Positions 35,775 to 44,977 of a stretch of DNA of 64,000 bases are shown here, one piece after another. The DNA comes from Oceanococcus sp051252075 (GTDB taxonomy: Bacteria; Pseudomonadota; Gammaproteobacteria; Nevskiales; Oceanococcaceae), in contig JBPOFU010000002.1 in the NCBI GenBank assembly GCA_051252075.1, positions 74,272 through 138,271 on the forward strand. The letters run 5' to 3'. Both the position numbers and the translations under genes were made by a program. The number at the start of each line of letters is the position of its first letter. Positions within the stretch are counted from its first letter, which is position 1. The notes under the pieces are model-generated. The model was given only the letters and a program-made list of their open reading frames with translations. It made no database searches and was not told the origin of the DNA.

Positions 35775-37469
35775 ATGGGCAAACTGACACGTAAAAACCA
35801 CCGCCAACTGACACGGCGTCAATTCATGTCACACGGTGCCGTAGGCGCAGCAGCCTTGCCTTTGCTAGCAGGCTGTGGGGCAAATGATGCTCTACCCGGT
35901 GTCGACAGTGGCAACGACGACGGCGGCGCAGAGCAAACTGGCGGGCCCTTCCAACACGGTATTGCGACCGGAGACCCTCTAAGCGATCGCATCATTTTTT
36001 GGACCCGCGTCACCACAAGCCAAGACTCCATGCCGGTGGCGTTGGACGTGTTTAGCGACCCCGAACTCAGCGATCCGGTGACCAGTGCCATCGGCACGGC
36101 AACGCTGGCTCGCGATCACACAGTAAAACTAGATGTAGCTGGCTTGCAGCCCGGTACAACGTATTACTATCAATTCACCGCTGAAGGGGTGAAATCTGCC
36201 ATAGGTCGCACCCGCACTGCACCCACAGGTGGTAGTGAACAACTGCGCTTTGGTGTGGTGTCTTGCGCCAGTGCCGCGCACGGCTATTTCAATGCCTATC
36301 GTATGCTGGCCAAGCGAGCGGATATTGACTGCATATTGCACATGGGTGATTACATCTACGAATACGGCAGCGGTGAATACGGCGATGTACGTCCTTATGA
36401 ACCTGAGCATGAAATCACAACATTAGACGATTACCGCACCCGCCACGCTTTTTACAAGAAAGACCCTGACTTGATTGAGCTGCATCGCCAGTTTCCCTTC
36501 ATCACCACTTGGGATGATCACGAGACGGCCGACAACAGTTATCGCGACGGCGCCGCCAATCACACGGAAGGAGAAGAAGGGGTTTGGGAAGAGCGCAAAG
36601 GCTGGGGCCAGCAAGCCTACGACGAGTGGATGCCGATTCGTTATCCAGAACCCGGCAACGTCGGCAAAATTTGGCGTAGCTTCAATTACGGTGAGCTCGC
36701 CGAAATCTTCTTCCTCGACACCCGCCTGTATGACCGCGATATTCCTGCCGGATTTTTGGGGGAAAGTTCGCCCAGCGGGGCAGTACCCGCCGATCCCTTG
36801 GTTTCTACCGAGGAAGATCGCCGCATGATCGGTCCAGAGCAAATGGATTGGCTACTCAATGGTCTGTCCAACTCGACTGCGCAGTGGAAGATCGTGGCCA
36901 ATCAAATGGTATTTAGCCAGTGGCAAATTGCCGATGGCGGTACGACCGGTGTTGGTGTTTATCTGAATGGTGACGCGTGGGATGGCTACCAAGCCGAACG
37001 CACTCAGATTCTTGCGCATCTGCGTGACAACAGCATCGACAACGTGGTCGTCTTGTCGGGAGACGTGCACTCCAGTTGGTGTGCCGATGTTACCGAATCA
37101 CCGCTCAATATCACCCAATACAACCCTATTACTGGTGGTAGCGCAGCAGTGGAATTCACCGCGCCATCTGTGACCTCTCCGCCTGCGGCGAGTTTGGATC
37201 AAATACCGGCCGGCCAACAGGCGTTTATCGCATTGAATCCACACATTCGCTATTTGGACTTTGCCGGCAAGGGCTATGTAGTGCTCAATCTTGATGACGC
37301 GGGCGCACAAGGCGATTACTGGTATGTGGACAGTTTCTCCGAGCCCAATGTGGATGGCGAAAGCTTCGGCATTGGCTACCGCACCGCAGATGGCGCAAAT
37401 TACTTAGACATCGCCGGTGTCAGCGGCCCCAGTAGCGAATCAGAAAACCCACCAGCACTGGCACCTTAA
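35775..37469 (+). CDS. phoD: PhoD family alkaline phosphatase/phosphodiesterase, Tat-exported
   Basis: A 564-residue secreted enzyme. The N-terminus is a twin-arginine signal (TRRQFMSHGAVGAAALP) that ends in a possible lipobox (LLAGC), so it may be both Tat-exported and lipid-anchored. A PhoD N-terminal Ig-like domain (about 60-155: FQHGIATGDPLSDRIIFWTR) precedes the catalytic domain: HMGDYIYEYG (about 190), TWDDHETADNS (about 245), NQMVFSQW and LSGDVHSSW, the metal-binding set of the family (Ca2+/Fe3+ site). It hydrolyses phosphomonoesters and diesters outside the cytoplasm. No phosphate regulator is adjacent and no clear Pho box was found. Confidence 0.9.
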   Translation: MGKLTRKNHRQLTRRQFMSHGAVGAAALPLLAGCGANDALPGVDSGNDDGGAEQTGGPFQHGIATGDPLSDRIIFWTRVTTSQDSMPVALDVFSDPELSDPVTSAIGTATLARDHTVKLDVAGLQPGTTYYYQFTAEGVKSAIGRTRTAPTGGSEQLRFGVVSCASAAHGYFNAYRMLAKRADIDCILHMGDYIYEYGSGEYGDVRPYEPEHEITTLDDYRTRHAFYKKDPDLIELHRQFPFITTWDDHETADNSYRDGAANHTEGEEGVWEERKGWGQQAYDEWMPIRYPEPGNVGKIWRSFNYGELAEIFFLDTRLYDRDIPAGFLGESSPSGAVPADPLVSTEEDRRMIGPEQMDWLLNGLSNSTAQWKIVANQMVFSQWQIADGGTTGVGVYLNGDAWDGYQAERTQILAHLRDNSIDNVVVLSGDVHSSWCADVTESPLNITQYNPITGGSAAVEFTAPSVTSPPAASLDQIPAGQQAFIALNPHIRYLDFAGKGYVVLNLDDAGAQGDYWYVDSFSEPNVDGESFGIGYRTADGANYLDIAGVSGPSSESENPPALAP

Positions 37470-37478
37470 GATCAGGCA

Positions 37479-37502
37479 AGGCGGGCAAGATAACGCCCGC
37501 CT
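37479..37502. terminator. Hairpin between convergent phoD and lipase genes
   Basis: AGGCGGGC / GCCCGCCT, a perfect 8-base-pair GC-rich stem with an 8-base loop, in the 48 bases between the two stops. It has no T-run in either direction, so termination would be inefficient or Rho-assisted. Confidence 0.45.
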
Positions 37503-37517
37503 CGTCCCTAAAGTCGC

Positions 37518-38585
37518 TTATTCAGCGCCCTCGTTTTCTTCATCTAGTCGCGTTTGTGCATAGTCACGCAACGCTGGCTCTCCAACACTCAGATGAAGAT
37601 CGCTAGGTGGGCCATTTTCAAACTCCATGCCAAAAACCTCAGCGCCCCCAGCAAGCAGGCCGGGCAAGCTCAAACTGACTGCGGGCAATAACGGCAAAGC
37701 ACACAAATCCGCAGCACCAGCACGCTCGCTATCCGCTGGCCCGGAATTGTTGATGGCGTCCAGAGCCAAGGCAAAAGCCAAGCCATCTGCGATACCAATC
37801 AAGGCATGCTCAGTCACATAAGCCGGACACACATCCTGCAGCAAAATGTTGCTGACATTGGGATTGCCCAAGCCGAATTCCAGTGCCGCAGTAGGCGTAG
37901 GCAGCGCTGGCTGTACCAGCTCATCGAATAGGGTGTAAATGGTGGTATAAGAAATATCGCCCGGGGTCTCATCGTCTAGATTGGTCACCGTAATGAAATC
38001 CGAATCCGGCGAAAATTGATGAAATGCGGCGGGGATCGGTGCCATATCATTGAGCGTACCCAGTGGCACGCTATCGCCCAATACATCACTGAGCAAACTC
38101 AGTGGATCAGCCACCACGGTGCCGTGATTGGGCCCCGCAATCAAAATGAAGTCATCCACCGCCTCACGCGCCGAAGGCCACCACTTGATCGCCCAGCGCG
38201 GTACCGACACGCCTTGGCTATGGCCGATCATGGCCACTTTACGACCGGTCTGTTGGTAAATGCTGCGCAAGGCATGAACGACATACTCAGCAGACACCTG
38301 CTGGTCAACCAAGCCCCGATCTGGATACGTGGTGGTGCAGACGTCGTAGCCCAATTCCTGCAACACAGGAATATAGCTCCACTCGTACTGCTCCCAACCT
38401 GCGGTAAACGTACCGTGCACCAAGAGTATTGGCGGCCGCTCCGGATATTGAAACTCTGTACAGCGCAGCTCGGCGGCCAAAATCTTGCTATCAATTGTTA
38501 ACTCAGGCTCAACCGCGGAGGTATCTTCCGCTCTCTGGCATCCGAGTAGCGCACAACACGCCAGTACTATCCCAATTCTCTTCAT
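37518..38585 (-). CDS. Lipoprotein lipase/esterase, alpha/beta hydrolase fold
   Basis: A 355-residue lipoprotein (lipobox ALLGC). PPILLVHGTFTAGWEQYEWS is the oxyanion-hole HG motif and AMIGHSQGVSVPRWAIKWWP the nucleophile elbow, with Ser near residue 120. This resembles class-2/LipA-type triacylglycerol lipases. TGRKVAMIGHSQG and IAGPNHGTVV are typical of the group. I choose ATG 38585, 8 bases after AAGGA; the ATG at 38594 sits directly on that site. It is divergent from the S15-like lipoprotein at 38718, with 132 bases between. Confidence 0.85.
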   Translation of the reverse strand: MKRIGIVLACCALLGCQRAEDTSAVEPELTIDSKILAAELRCTEFQYPERPPILLVHGTFTAGWEQYEWSYIPVLQELGYDVCTTTYPDRGLVDQQVSAEYVVHALRSIYQQTGRKVAMIGHSQGVSVPRWAIKWWPSAREAVDDFILIAGPNHGTVVADPLSLLSDVLGDSVPLGTLNDMAPIPAAFHQFSPDSDFITVTNLDDETPGDISYTTIYTLFDELVQPALPTPTAALEFGLGNPNVSNILLQDVCPAYVTEHALIGIADGLAFALALDAINNSGPADSERAGAADLCALPLLPAVSLSLPGLLAGGAEVFGMEFENGPPSDLHLSVGEPALRDYAQTRLDEENEGAE

Positions 38586-38717
38586 AATGATCATCCTTAA
38601 TCAATACGCCACAGCTCAACAGGCTCCTCGCACTGTGGCGGCTAGACTAGCCAGAGGCAACCTTATTACGCGAGTATGCGTGATTAGCTCTAGTGTAACT
38701 TCCATCAAGGACTCCGA

Positions 38718-40550
38718 ATGCGCCCATCCATACCCATTACTGCCGCCCTCATTGCCGGTCTGGCGCTTTCTGCCTGCAACAGCGACAGCGGCGGCAACAG
38801 CGCCGCCAATCCAAGCGCGCCCACTAGCAGTATCGAGCGCACACCTCTGGATTACGGCGGCGACGAGAGTGTTGCCAGCTGTGGTGCGGGCACTGATGCC
38901 GCTGGAGGCCGCGCCTACCACGTCGTCATTCCGTCTCGCGTAGATGGCGAGAACATCTCATTCGAATTGCACGAGCCGAATAGCATCGATTGCAATAGCA
39001 AGCACGCCTTGATTCTTCAAGGCCACGGCTACGCTGGTAGTCGCACCACAGGCGTCGGTGCCTTTGAGCAATACACCGCCAGCGGCTTTGCGGTGATCAG
39101 TATTGATCAGCGCGGCTCTCCAGATTCCGGCGGCACCGTGCGTGTCATGGACCCTGACTTTGAAGGCGAAGATCTGGTCGCGATCGTCGACTGGGCGGAA
39201 CAATATCTGGATTGGCTGAAATACCGCGATGGCAATCTACTGCTAGGCAGCATCGGCGGTAGTTATGGCGGCATGTACCAGTACCTACTACTGAATAAAG
39301 ACCCTGATCGTCGACTGGATGCCATCGTTCCAGAAATCGCCCCGCATGATCTGACTTATAGCCTCAATCCTGGCGGCGTCATCAAATCCTACTGGGCGCT
39401 AGTTTTGGCGGCCGCTGGCGATTCACAAACTCAGTTCGGCCAAGATGAATTGATCCGAGCGACTTTGGTAGAAGGCGCTGTGACCGGCGACTTTCCGCCA
39501 GCAACATTGCCCTTCTTCTCCTATCACTCCATGAGTTATTTCTGCGACAACCCGCTGGACTTGCAGACCACCGACCGTGGCGATACTTCGGCCTACATAT
39601 TTGACCCATTATTCCAACTATTGCCCCTAACATCTGGCGGTGAATTTGGCGTATTTACACCGTCCCCCAGGGCTGTTCCAAAAGTAGACGCACTGCTATG
39701 GCAAGGCCCGCGTGATGATCTGTTCAACATGAACGAAGCTTGGCGCAACTACCAATGCTTGGAGCGCGCAGGTGGCGATGTTCGCTTGCTCACCTACAGC
39801 TCAGGCCACCATTTGCTATCGCCCAATGTCGGCTTAGTGGAAATGGGCTTGGCCTCGCAATCACTACCGCTGGAGTCGGTCTGTGGCCCCATCAATAAAG
39901 ATGCGGCTGCACTGGCATGGTTTAACGACAAGCTCTTGGGCCTAGGCAACGCCGATGACACGATTACCACCGGCCAGGACATTTGCTTTGCCTTGGGCAT
40001 AGGCGATGCCGTAGCACTGCCAGATATGACCGTCGGTGGTACCGAGTTCCCAGTTGAACTGCCAGGCGGACTACCTGTACTGGTGACCTTGGCCAATCCA
40101 GTGCCGATGATCGTGCCATTGGCTACTGCAGGCGCTGGCGGCGAAGTGCTGGCAGGCATACCCACCGCACAACTCACCGTGTCCCGTGGTGATGCCTCTT
40201 TAGATGAATTTTGCGTAGAGGAAACGGATCCGATCTTGCGTGCAGGCACTTGCGATACTACGGTATTCGTTGGTTTGGGCGTCATTAAAACCGGCGAGCT
40301 AATCCCACTGGTGCCGGAATTGATAGAAGAGCAAGTGATGCCGGTACGTGGTATCGGCGAGCACAACGTAGAAATGGTCGGCGTGGCCGAACGTATCAGT
40401 GAAGGCGATCAAATCGTCATGCTCATCTACGGCCTGAATGATGCTTTTGTCGCATCGACCTCGCGCGATGCGCTGACGCCAACGGTTACTGTCACCGGCA
40501 CGGTTCAAGTGCCGATGCAGGGGCCACTACCAGCGCTAACCGCCCCGTAG
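38718..40550 (+). CDS. Lipoprotein alpha/beta hydrolase, S15 peptidase-like
   Basis: A 610-residue lipoprotein (lipobox LSAC). The catalytic part has IDQRGSPDSGG and IGGSYGGMYQY (Ser near residue 180), the GxSYxG elbow of Xaa-Pro dipeptidyl-peptidase/cocaine esterase type (S15) enzymes. LWQGPRDDLFNMNEAWRNY supplies the Asp and SSGHHLLSP the His. The last 150 residues are a beta domain. The reaction may be ester or peptide hydrolysis; only the fold and triad are supported. Start ATG 38718 has AAGGA upstream. Confidence 0.85.
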   Translation: MRPSIPITAALIAGLALSACNSDSGGNSAANPSAPTSSIERTPLDYGGDESVASCGAGTDAAGGRAYHVVIPSRVDGENISFELHEPNSIDCNSKHALILQGHGYAGSRTTGVGAFEQYTASGFAVISIDQRGSPDSGGTVRVMDPDFEGEDLVAIVDWAEQYLDWLKYRDGNLLLGSIGGSYGGMYQYLLLNKDPDRRLDAIVPEIAPHDLTYSLNPGGVIKSYWALVLAAAGDSQTQFGQDELIRATLVEGAVTGDFPPATLPFFSYHSMSYFCDNPLDLQTTDRGDTSAYIFDPLFQLLPLTSGGEFGVFTPSPRAVPKVDALLWQGPRDDLFNMNEAWRNYQCLERAGGDVRLLTYSSGHHLLSPNVGLVEMGLASQSLPLESVCGPINKDAAALAWFNDKLLGLGNADDTITTGQDICFALGIGDAVALPDMTVGGTEFPVELPGGLPVLVTLANPVPMIVPLATAGAGGEVLAGIPTAQLTVSRGDASLDEFCVEETDPILRAGTCDTTVFVGLGVIKTGELIPLVPELIEEQVMPVRGIGEHNVEMVGVAERISEGDQIVMLIYGLNDAFVASTSRDALTPTVTVTGTVQVPMQGPLPALTAP

Positions 40551-40571
40551 TTAAAAACGCTACCGGCCATT

Positions 40572-40602
40572 GCCTAAGCTGGGGTGAATTTCTCGCTTAG
40601 GC
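40572..40602 (+). other. Inverted repeat downstream of the S15-like gene
   Basis: GCCTAAGC / GCTTAGGC, perfect 8-base arms separated by 15 bases, 21 bases after the stop at 40550. It has no T-run, so it is not a standard terminator. It is the first of two hairpins in the 182-base gap before the RND pump. Confidence 0.45.
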
Positions 40603-40637
40603 TGGCCTAATCTGCCCTAACTTGGCATTCTGCGAAT

Positions 40638-40674
40638 GCGACACAGAGCGCGCGACATACGCGCTCTGTGTCGC
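40638..40674 (+). promoter_or_regulatory. Strong hairpin upstream of the RND pump
   Basis: GCGACACAGAGCGCG / CGCGCTCTGTGTCGC: perfect 15-base arms with a 7-base loop, 58 bases before the GTG start of the pump. Flanking GCGAATGCG and CGCATTCGC could extend it as an outer stem. It could be a regulator's operator or an RNA hairpin in the leader; the sequence does not decide. Confidence 0.55.
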
Positions 40675-40732
40675 GCTGAACCTTGCCGCGCATTCGCGGT
40701 CGCAGCAGAACAATAAAAAGGGGAGACGCGGC

Positions 40733-43700
40733 GTGAACCTAACCCGCACATCGCTGGGCAATCCAGCAGCAGCCGTGGTGGTGGCCTTGCTGCTGTGCCT
40801 GCTCGGAGCAGCCAGCCTTTACAAGCTGCCGATTCAATTGCTCCCCAGTATCGATAATCCGGAAATTACCATTTGGACCAATTGGCGCGGGGCTGCTCCC
40901 AGTGATATGGAATCGGTCATCGTCGAGCAACAAGAACGCGTACTGCAAGCCATCCCCGGCTTGGATCGTATAGAAAGTAATATCAATCAAGGCAACGGCA
41001 ATCTGAACCTGCGCTTTAAATTGGGCACCGACATGCAGCGGGCCTATTTGGACGTGATTAACCGTTTGCAACAAACGCCAAATCTGCCAGATGATGCAGA
41101 AGGACCTTGGGTCAATCTTGGTGGCGGAGACTTTACCGGCGGCAATGCGGCCTCGCTGCTAGTCCGTAGCATCAATACAGAAGATAGCCGTGACCCTGCC
41201 GAATTCCATGATGTAATTAAGCTCACTGTCGAGCCGCGCATGGCCCGTATCTCAGGTGTCGGCCGGGTTGATCTGCAGAGCCAGCGGCCTGAAGAGTTGC
41301 ACATCGTGTTGGATGTCGCTCGGGCCGCAGCAATGAACATACAGCTCTCAGACTTGATAGCGGTGGTCAGTGCTGCAGACGACATTTCGGGTGGCTTCGC
41401 CGATGTAGGGCGTCGCCAATACACCGTGCGTTTTATGGGCAAGGCCGCCATTGACGACATCGAAAACTTAATCGTGGCCTACCGCGAATTTAAGCCGGTC
41501 TATCTAGGCGACATCGCTCAAGTGCGAGTGCAGAGGCGTGAGTCGCAAGGGTTTACCTTGCGCAATGGCTACCCCGCTTATTACCTTACGCTGGGCCGTG
41601 AACCCGGTTCGAATACCGTGGCCATTCTGGATGAGGTCAATATCGCTATTGCTGAGCTCAATGCCGGTGCCTTAGCCGATGCAGGCTTGGCCATAGAATT
41701 GTCCTACGATGCCTCTATCCACATCCGCCGTGCTATCAGTTTGGTACAAGGCAACCTGATACTCGGCGGCGTGCTGGCTACCTTGGTGTTGTTTTTCTTC
41801 TTGCGCAACTGGCGCTCGACCTTGCTGGTCGGCCTGGCCATACCCATTTGTTTACTCACCGCCTTCGCCACGCTGCAAGCCTTTGGCCGCAGCTTGAACG
41901 TCATCTCTTTGGCTGGCTTGGCCTTTGCCGTAGGCTTGGTTTTAGACGCCGCCATTATTGTGATGGAGAACATCGTGCGCTTAAGGCAGAACGGTGAACC
42001 ACTCAGCCTAGCCGTACTGCAAGGAGCGCAAGGCGTCGCAACCGCACTGCTCGCCTCCACTGCTACCAGTGTCGCCATTTTCTTGCCGATATTGTTTATG
42101 GGCGGTCCGGAGGGCCAGTTGTTCTCCGACTTGGCCCTCACCTTATCCATTGCCGTCATCGTGTCACTGCTGGTGGCCCTAAGCTTGCTGCCTGTGGCCT
42201 ACCAATGGGCATTACGCGGTAAAACCGATGAGCAAGACCGTATGGCCGGACTGTGGGATCGCATCACTGTGCTGGTCATGCGCTACACCGAAAAACCAAC
42301 CCAGCGCTGGAGCATTGTGCTGTTAACCGTAGGCGGCATGTCGGCGCTAGCCTGGAGCCTAATGCCTTCGGCCGACTACTTACCGCAGGCGCGCTCGGAC
42401 AATGTCTGGGGCAACTTTTCCTTGCCTCCTGGCGTCTCCAAACAAGCCTTGGAACGCGATCTGGCCAATATCGTCGTGCAGCGCATGCAGCCCTATATGA
42501 GTGGCGAGAAACAACCCAAAGTTGCCTATTACAACCTCTCATCATGGAACCGCGCTTGGACCGGTATGGCGGTGTATGCCCAAGATCCGAAAGAGTCCGA
42601 TGCCTTGATGGACGCCATGCGCAACGACATTCTTAAAGATTTGCCCGACACCCGCAGCTTTGTGGTTCCGGGTTCCCTGCTGAATTTTTCAGGCGGTGGC
42701 AACCGGCAAATTGATGTCGATATACACGGCGCGGATCTTGACCGCTTGCTGCTAGCTGCACGCACCGGCATGGCCAAACTACAGGAAGCGCTGCCTGGCA
42801 TTCCGGTGCGGCCACAACCCGATTTGGAATTGGCCGAACCGGAACTCCTGCTACACCCTGACCCGATCAAAACCGCGCAAGCAGGTCTGCGCCGCAGCGA
42901 AGTTGGCCGCACCGTTCGCGCCTACACCGATGGTCTCTATGTCGGTGAGTATTTCGACGGCAATGAGCGCATGAATGTACTGATCAAAACACCGGACTGG
43001 CACAGCCCAGAACAACTCGCTGATATGCCCTTGGCAACACCATTGGGCGGCCTGCAAAGGCTGGGTGAGCTGACCCACATAGAGCGCGCGGTGGGACCCA
43101 GCACCTTGCGCCGCATCGATGGCCAGCGCACCGTGAGTCTGCGCGTCTTCCCGCCCGAAAATATGACTTTGGAAGATGCCATCAACACCATACGGCAGCG
43201 AGTAGAACCCGCCATAAACGCAGTGCTCGCAGGTGACGGCGGTGTCAGTTACCGCGGCAGTGCCGATGGTCTAGAGCAAGCTCTGCAAGCCATGGGTTTG
43301 AACATGCTTTACGCCCTGGCTATCTTGCTGATGATCTTGGTGGCCATGTTCCGTTCCGTAGGCGATGCTTTGTGCGTGCTTTCGGTCATGCCACTGGCTT
43401 TCGCCGGTGGCGTGCTGTCGCTCTGGGCGATGAATCTATTCAGCTACCAATCCATGGATTTATTGACCATGAGCGGCTTTGTCATTTTGCTCGGATTGGT
43501 AGTCAATAACGCCATTTTACTGGTTGATCGCACGCGCTCCGCGGAGGCCGAAGGTTTATCGCGCGACGAAGCGGTTCGCAGCGCTATACGCGAACGTGCT
43601 CGTCCGATATACATGAGCACACTCACCAGTATTTTCGGCATGTTGCCACTGATGCTAGTCCCTGGAACTGGCGCAGAAATTTATCGAGGCTTAGCCAGCA

Positions 43701-43834
43701 TTATCGTCGGTGGCATGACGATATCGGCCATCTTTACGCTACTGCTGCTGCCGAGCCTGTTGCGTATGGGGCGCATCAAAGAACAATCATCAGACCGCAT
43801 CGCAGGCGGCGTAGAGACCGGAGAAACTGCATGA
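40733..43834 (+). CDS. RND family efflux transporter permease
   Basis: A 1033-residue inner-membrane pump of the AcrB/HAE1-like RND superfamily. Twelve membrane helices are expected; visible landmarks are the first helix (NPAAAVVVALLLCLLGAASL), the porter domain with PSDMESVIVEQQERVLQAI, the TM4 block AFAVGLVLDAAIIVMENIV with the proton-relay Asp, and the second half with FVILLGLVVNNAILLVDR. It extrudes small molecules with proton drive; the substrate is unknown. Start is GTG 40733 (GGGGAG 7 bases upstream), which begins at the membrane helix; the frame upstream to 40622 runs through the hairpin. The adaptor gene follows with a 4-base overlap, the reverse of the usual order, and no outer-membrane channel gene is near. 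Confidence 0.92.
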   Translation: MNLTRTSLGNPAAAVVVALLLCLLGAASLYKLPIQLLPSIDNPEITIWTNWRGAAPSDMESVIVEQQERVLQAIPGLDRIESNINQGNGNLNLRFKLGTDMQRAYLDVINRLQQTPNLPDDAEGPWVNLGGGDFTGGNAASLLVRSINTEDSRDPAEFHDVIKLTVEPRMARISGVGRVDLQSQRPEELHIVLDVARAAAMNIQLSDLIAVVSAADDISGGFADVGRRQYTVRFMGKAAIDDIENLIVAYREFKPVYLGDIAQVRVQRRESQGFTLRNGYPAYYLTLGREPGSNTVAILDEVNIAIAELNAGALADAGLAIELSYDASIHIRRAISLVQGNLILGGVLATLVLFFFLRNWRSTLLVGLAIPICLLTAFATLQAFGRSLNVISLAGLAFAVGLVLDAAIIVMENIVRLRQNGEPLSLAVLQGAQGVATALLASTATSVAIFLPILFMGGPEGQLFSDLALTLSIAVIVSLLVALSLLPVAYQWALRGKTDEQDRMAGLWDRITVLVMRYTEKPTQRWSIVLLTVGGMSALAWSLMPSADYLPQARSDNVWGNFSLPPGVSKQALERDLANIVVQRMQPYMSGEKQPKVAYYNLSSWNRAWTGMAVYAQDPKESDALMDAMRNDILKDLPDTRSFVVPGSLLNFSGGGNRQIDVDIHGADLDRLLLAARTGMAKLQEALPGIPVRPQPDLELAEPELLLHPDPIKTAQAGLRRSEVGRTVRAYTDGLYVGEYFDGNERMNVLIKTPDWHSPEQLADMPLATPLGGLQRLGELTHIERAVGPSTLRRIDGQRTVSLRVFPPENMTLEDAINTIRQRVEPAINAVLAGDGGVSYRGSADGLEQALQAMGLNMLYALAILLMILVAMFRSVGDALCVLSVMPLAFAGGVLSLWAMNLFSYQSMDLLTMSGFVILLGLVVNNAILLVDRTRSAEAEGLSRDEAVRSAIRERARPIYMSTLTSIFGMLPLMLVPGTGAEIYRGLASIIVGGMTISAIFTLLLLPSLLRMGRIKEQSSDRIAGGVETGETA

Positions 43835-44934
43835 GCCATCCCACCACCAAACGATGTCGCACAACACGAGTAAGCATACTGATTTGTTTGGCCGCGGCTA
43901 GCTGTTGGTGGCCCACGAGCTACGCTCAAGCCCCGGCAACTCCAGTCGTCGTCAACGAAGTCAAACTCGCTGCACTGGATTTAGAAAAACCCGCCAGCGG
44001 CATGGTTCACAGCCGTCAATTCATGCAAGTCATGGCGGGCACATCTGGCCGCTTGGATTGGATTGCCGAGCCCGGCAGCATCATCGAGACGGGCAAAGAA
44101 TTGGCCCGATTAGATATCAAACCTTTGCAATTACGCTTGCATGAGCAAGAGTTGCAGGCACAGCGTGCCCGTATCAACCGTGACTTTTATCAGCGCGAAA
44201 TTCAGCGCATAGCGTCCTTGCAAGCCTCGGACTATGCGGCGGCGAATGAGCGAGACCAACTGGAATTGAGTCTCGCACTGGCGGCAAATGATTTACACGC
44301 AGCAAACAATCGCATAGCGCAGCTACAAGACGACATCGAACGCGGAACCATACGCGCGCCTTTTACCGGGGTCATCAGCGATCAACAACGCTATGCAGGC
44401 GAAGAATTGAGTCGCACGGACGTACTGGCCAGACTCAATGGCACAGAGCAATTGGAATTGCGCGCCCAACTTCCCTTGGCGTGGCTGACGCAGTTGCAAA
44501 CCGGCACCGTCGTTACCGTGCAAGCGCATGAGCAAGAATGGATCGGCACGGTGCGCCGCTTGATACCGACTGGCGATATGAGCACACAAACCTTCGAAGC
44601 ACGTATTGATCTTCCCAAGGATGCTTCGCTGGCGCTAGGCGAACTCGCGCACCTTCGTTTACCACAGCATCTGGCTGATGCTCAGTTACAAGTACCGCGC
44701 GATGCATTGGTGCTGCGGCGTGAAGCCGCCTACGTGTTTCGGGTGAGTGAAAATTCCACAGTGGAGCGCATAGCCGTCACCGTGGAGCGAGGTCAAGGCG
44801 AATGGATTGCCGTGCTCGGGCAACTGAAAGCGGGCGATCAAGTGGTGGTGCGCGGCGCCGAACGTTTACAAGCAGAGCAAGCGGTACAGGTGTTACGAAA
44901 TCTGGCTGCAGACGACTCATTGGGTACATCCTAG
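43831..44934 (+). CDS. RND efflux periplasmic adaptor (membrane fusion protein)
   Basis: A 367-residue HlyD/AcrA-type adaptor. Signal peptide to about residue 33 (SYAQA); lipoyl halves around SGRLDWIAEPGSIIETG and GTIRAPFTGVISDQQRYAGE, a coiled-coil hairpin (about 95-170: LHEQELQAQRARINRDFYQR), then the beta-barrel and membrane-proximal domains. It should link the permease to an outer-membrane channel encoded elsewhere, probably a TolC homologue. Its ATG overlaps the permease stop (ATGA), so it is translationally coupled. Confidence 0.9.
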   Translation: MSHPTTKRCRTTRVSILICLAAASCWWPTSYAQAPATPVVVNEVKLAALDLEKPASGMVHSRQFMQVMAGTSGRLDWIAEPGSIIETGKELARLDIKPLQLRLHEQELQAQRARINRDFYQREIQRIASLQASDYAAANERDQLELSLALAANDLHAANNRIAQLQDDIERGTIRAPFTGVISDQQRYAGEELSRTDVLARLNGTEQLELRAQLPLAWLTQLQTGTVVTVQAHEQEWIGTVRRLIPTGDMSTQTFEARIDLPKDASLALGELAHLRLPQHLADAQLQVPRDALVLRREAAYVFRVSENSTVERIAVTVERGQGEWIAVLGQLKAGDQVVVRGAERLQAEQAVQVLRNLAADDSLGTS

Positions 44935-44977
44935 TCATCATTGAAACGCATGCTTTGTTCATGCTCAAACGGCAGGT

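Noticed and set aside
40622..40732. Extended N-terminus of the RND permease
   Set aside because: It translates the hairpin into a Cys-rich segment; GTG 40733 has GGGGAG before it and begins at the first membrane helix.
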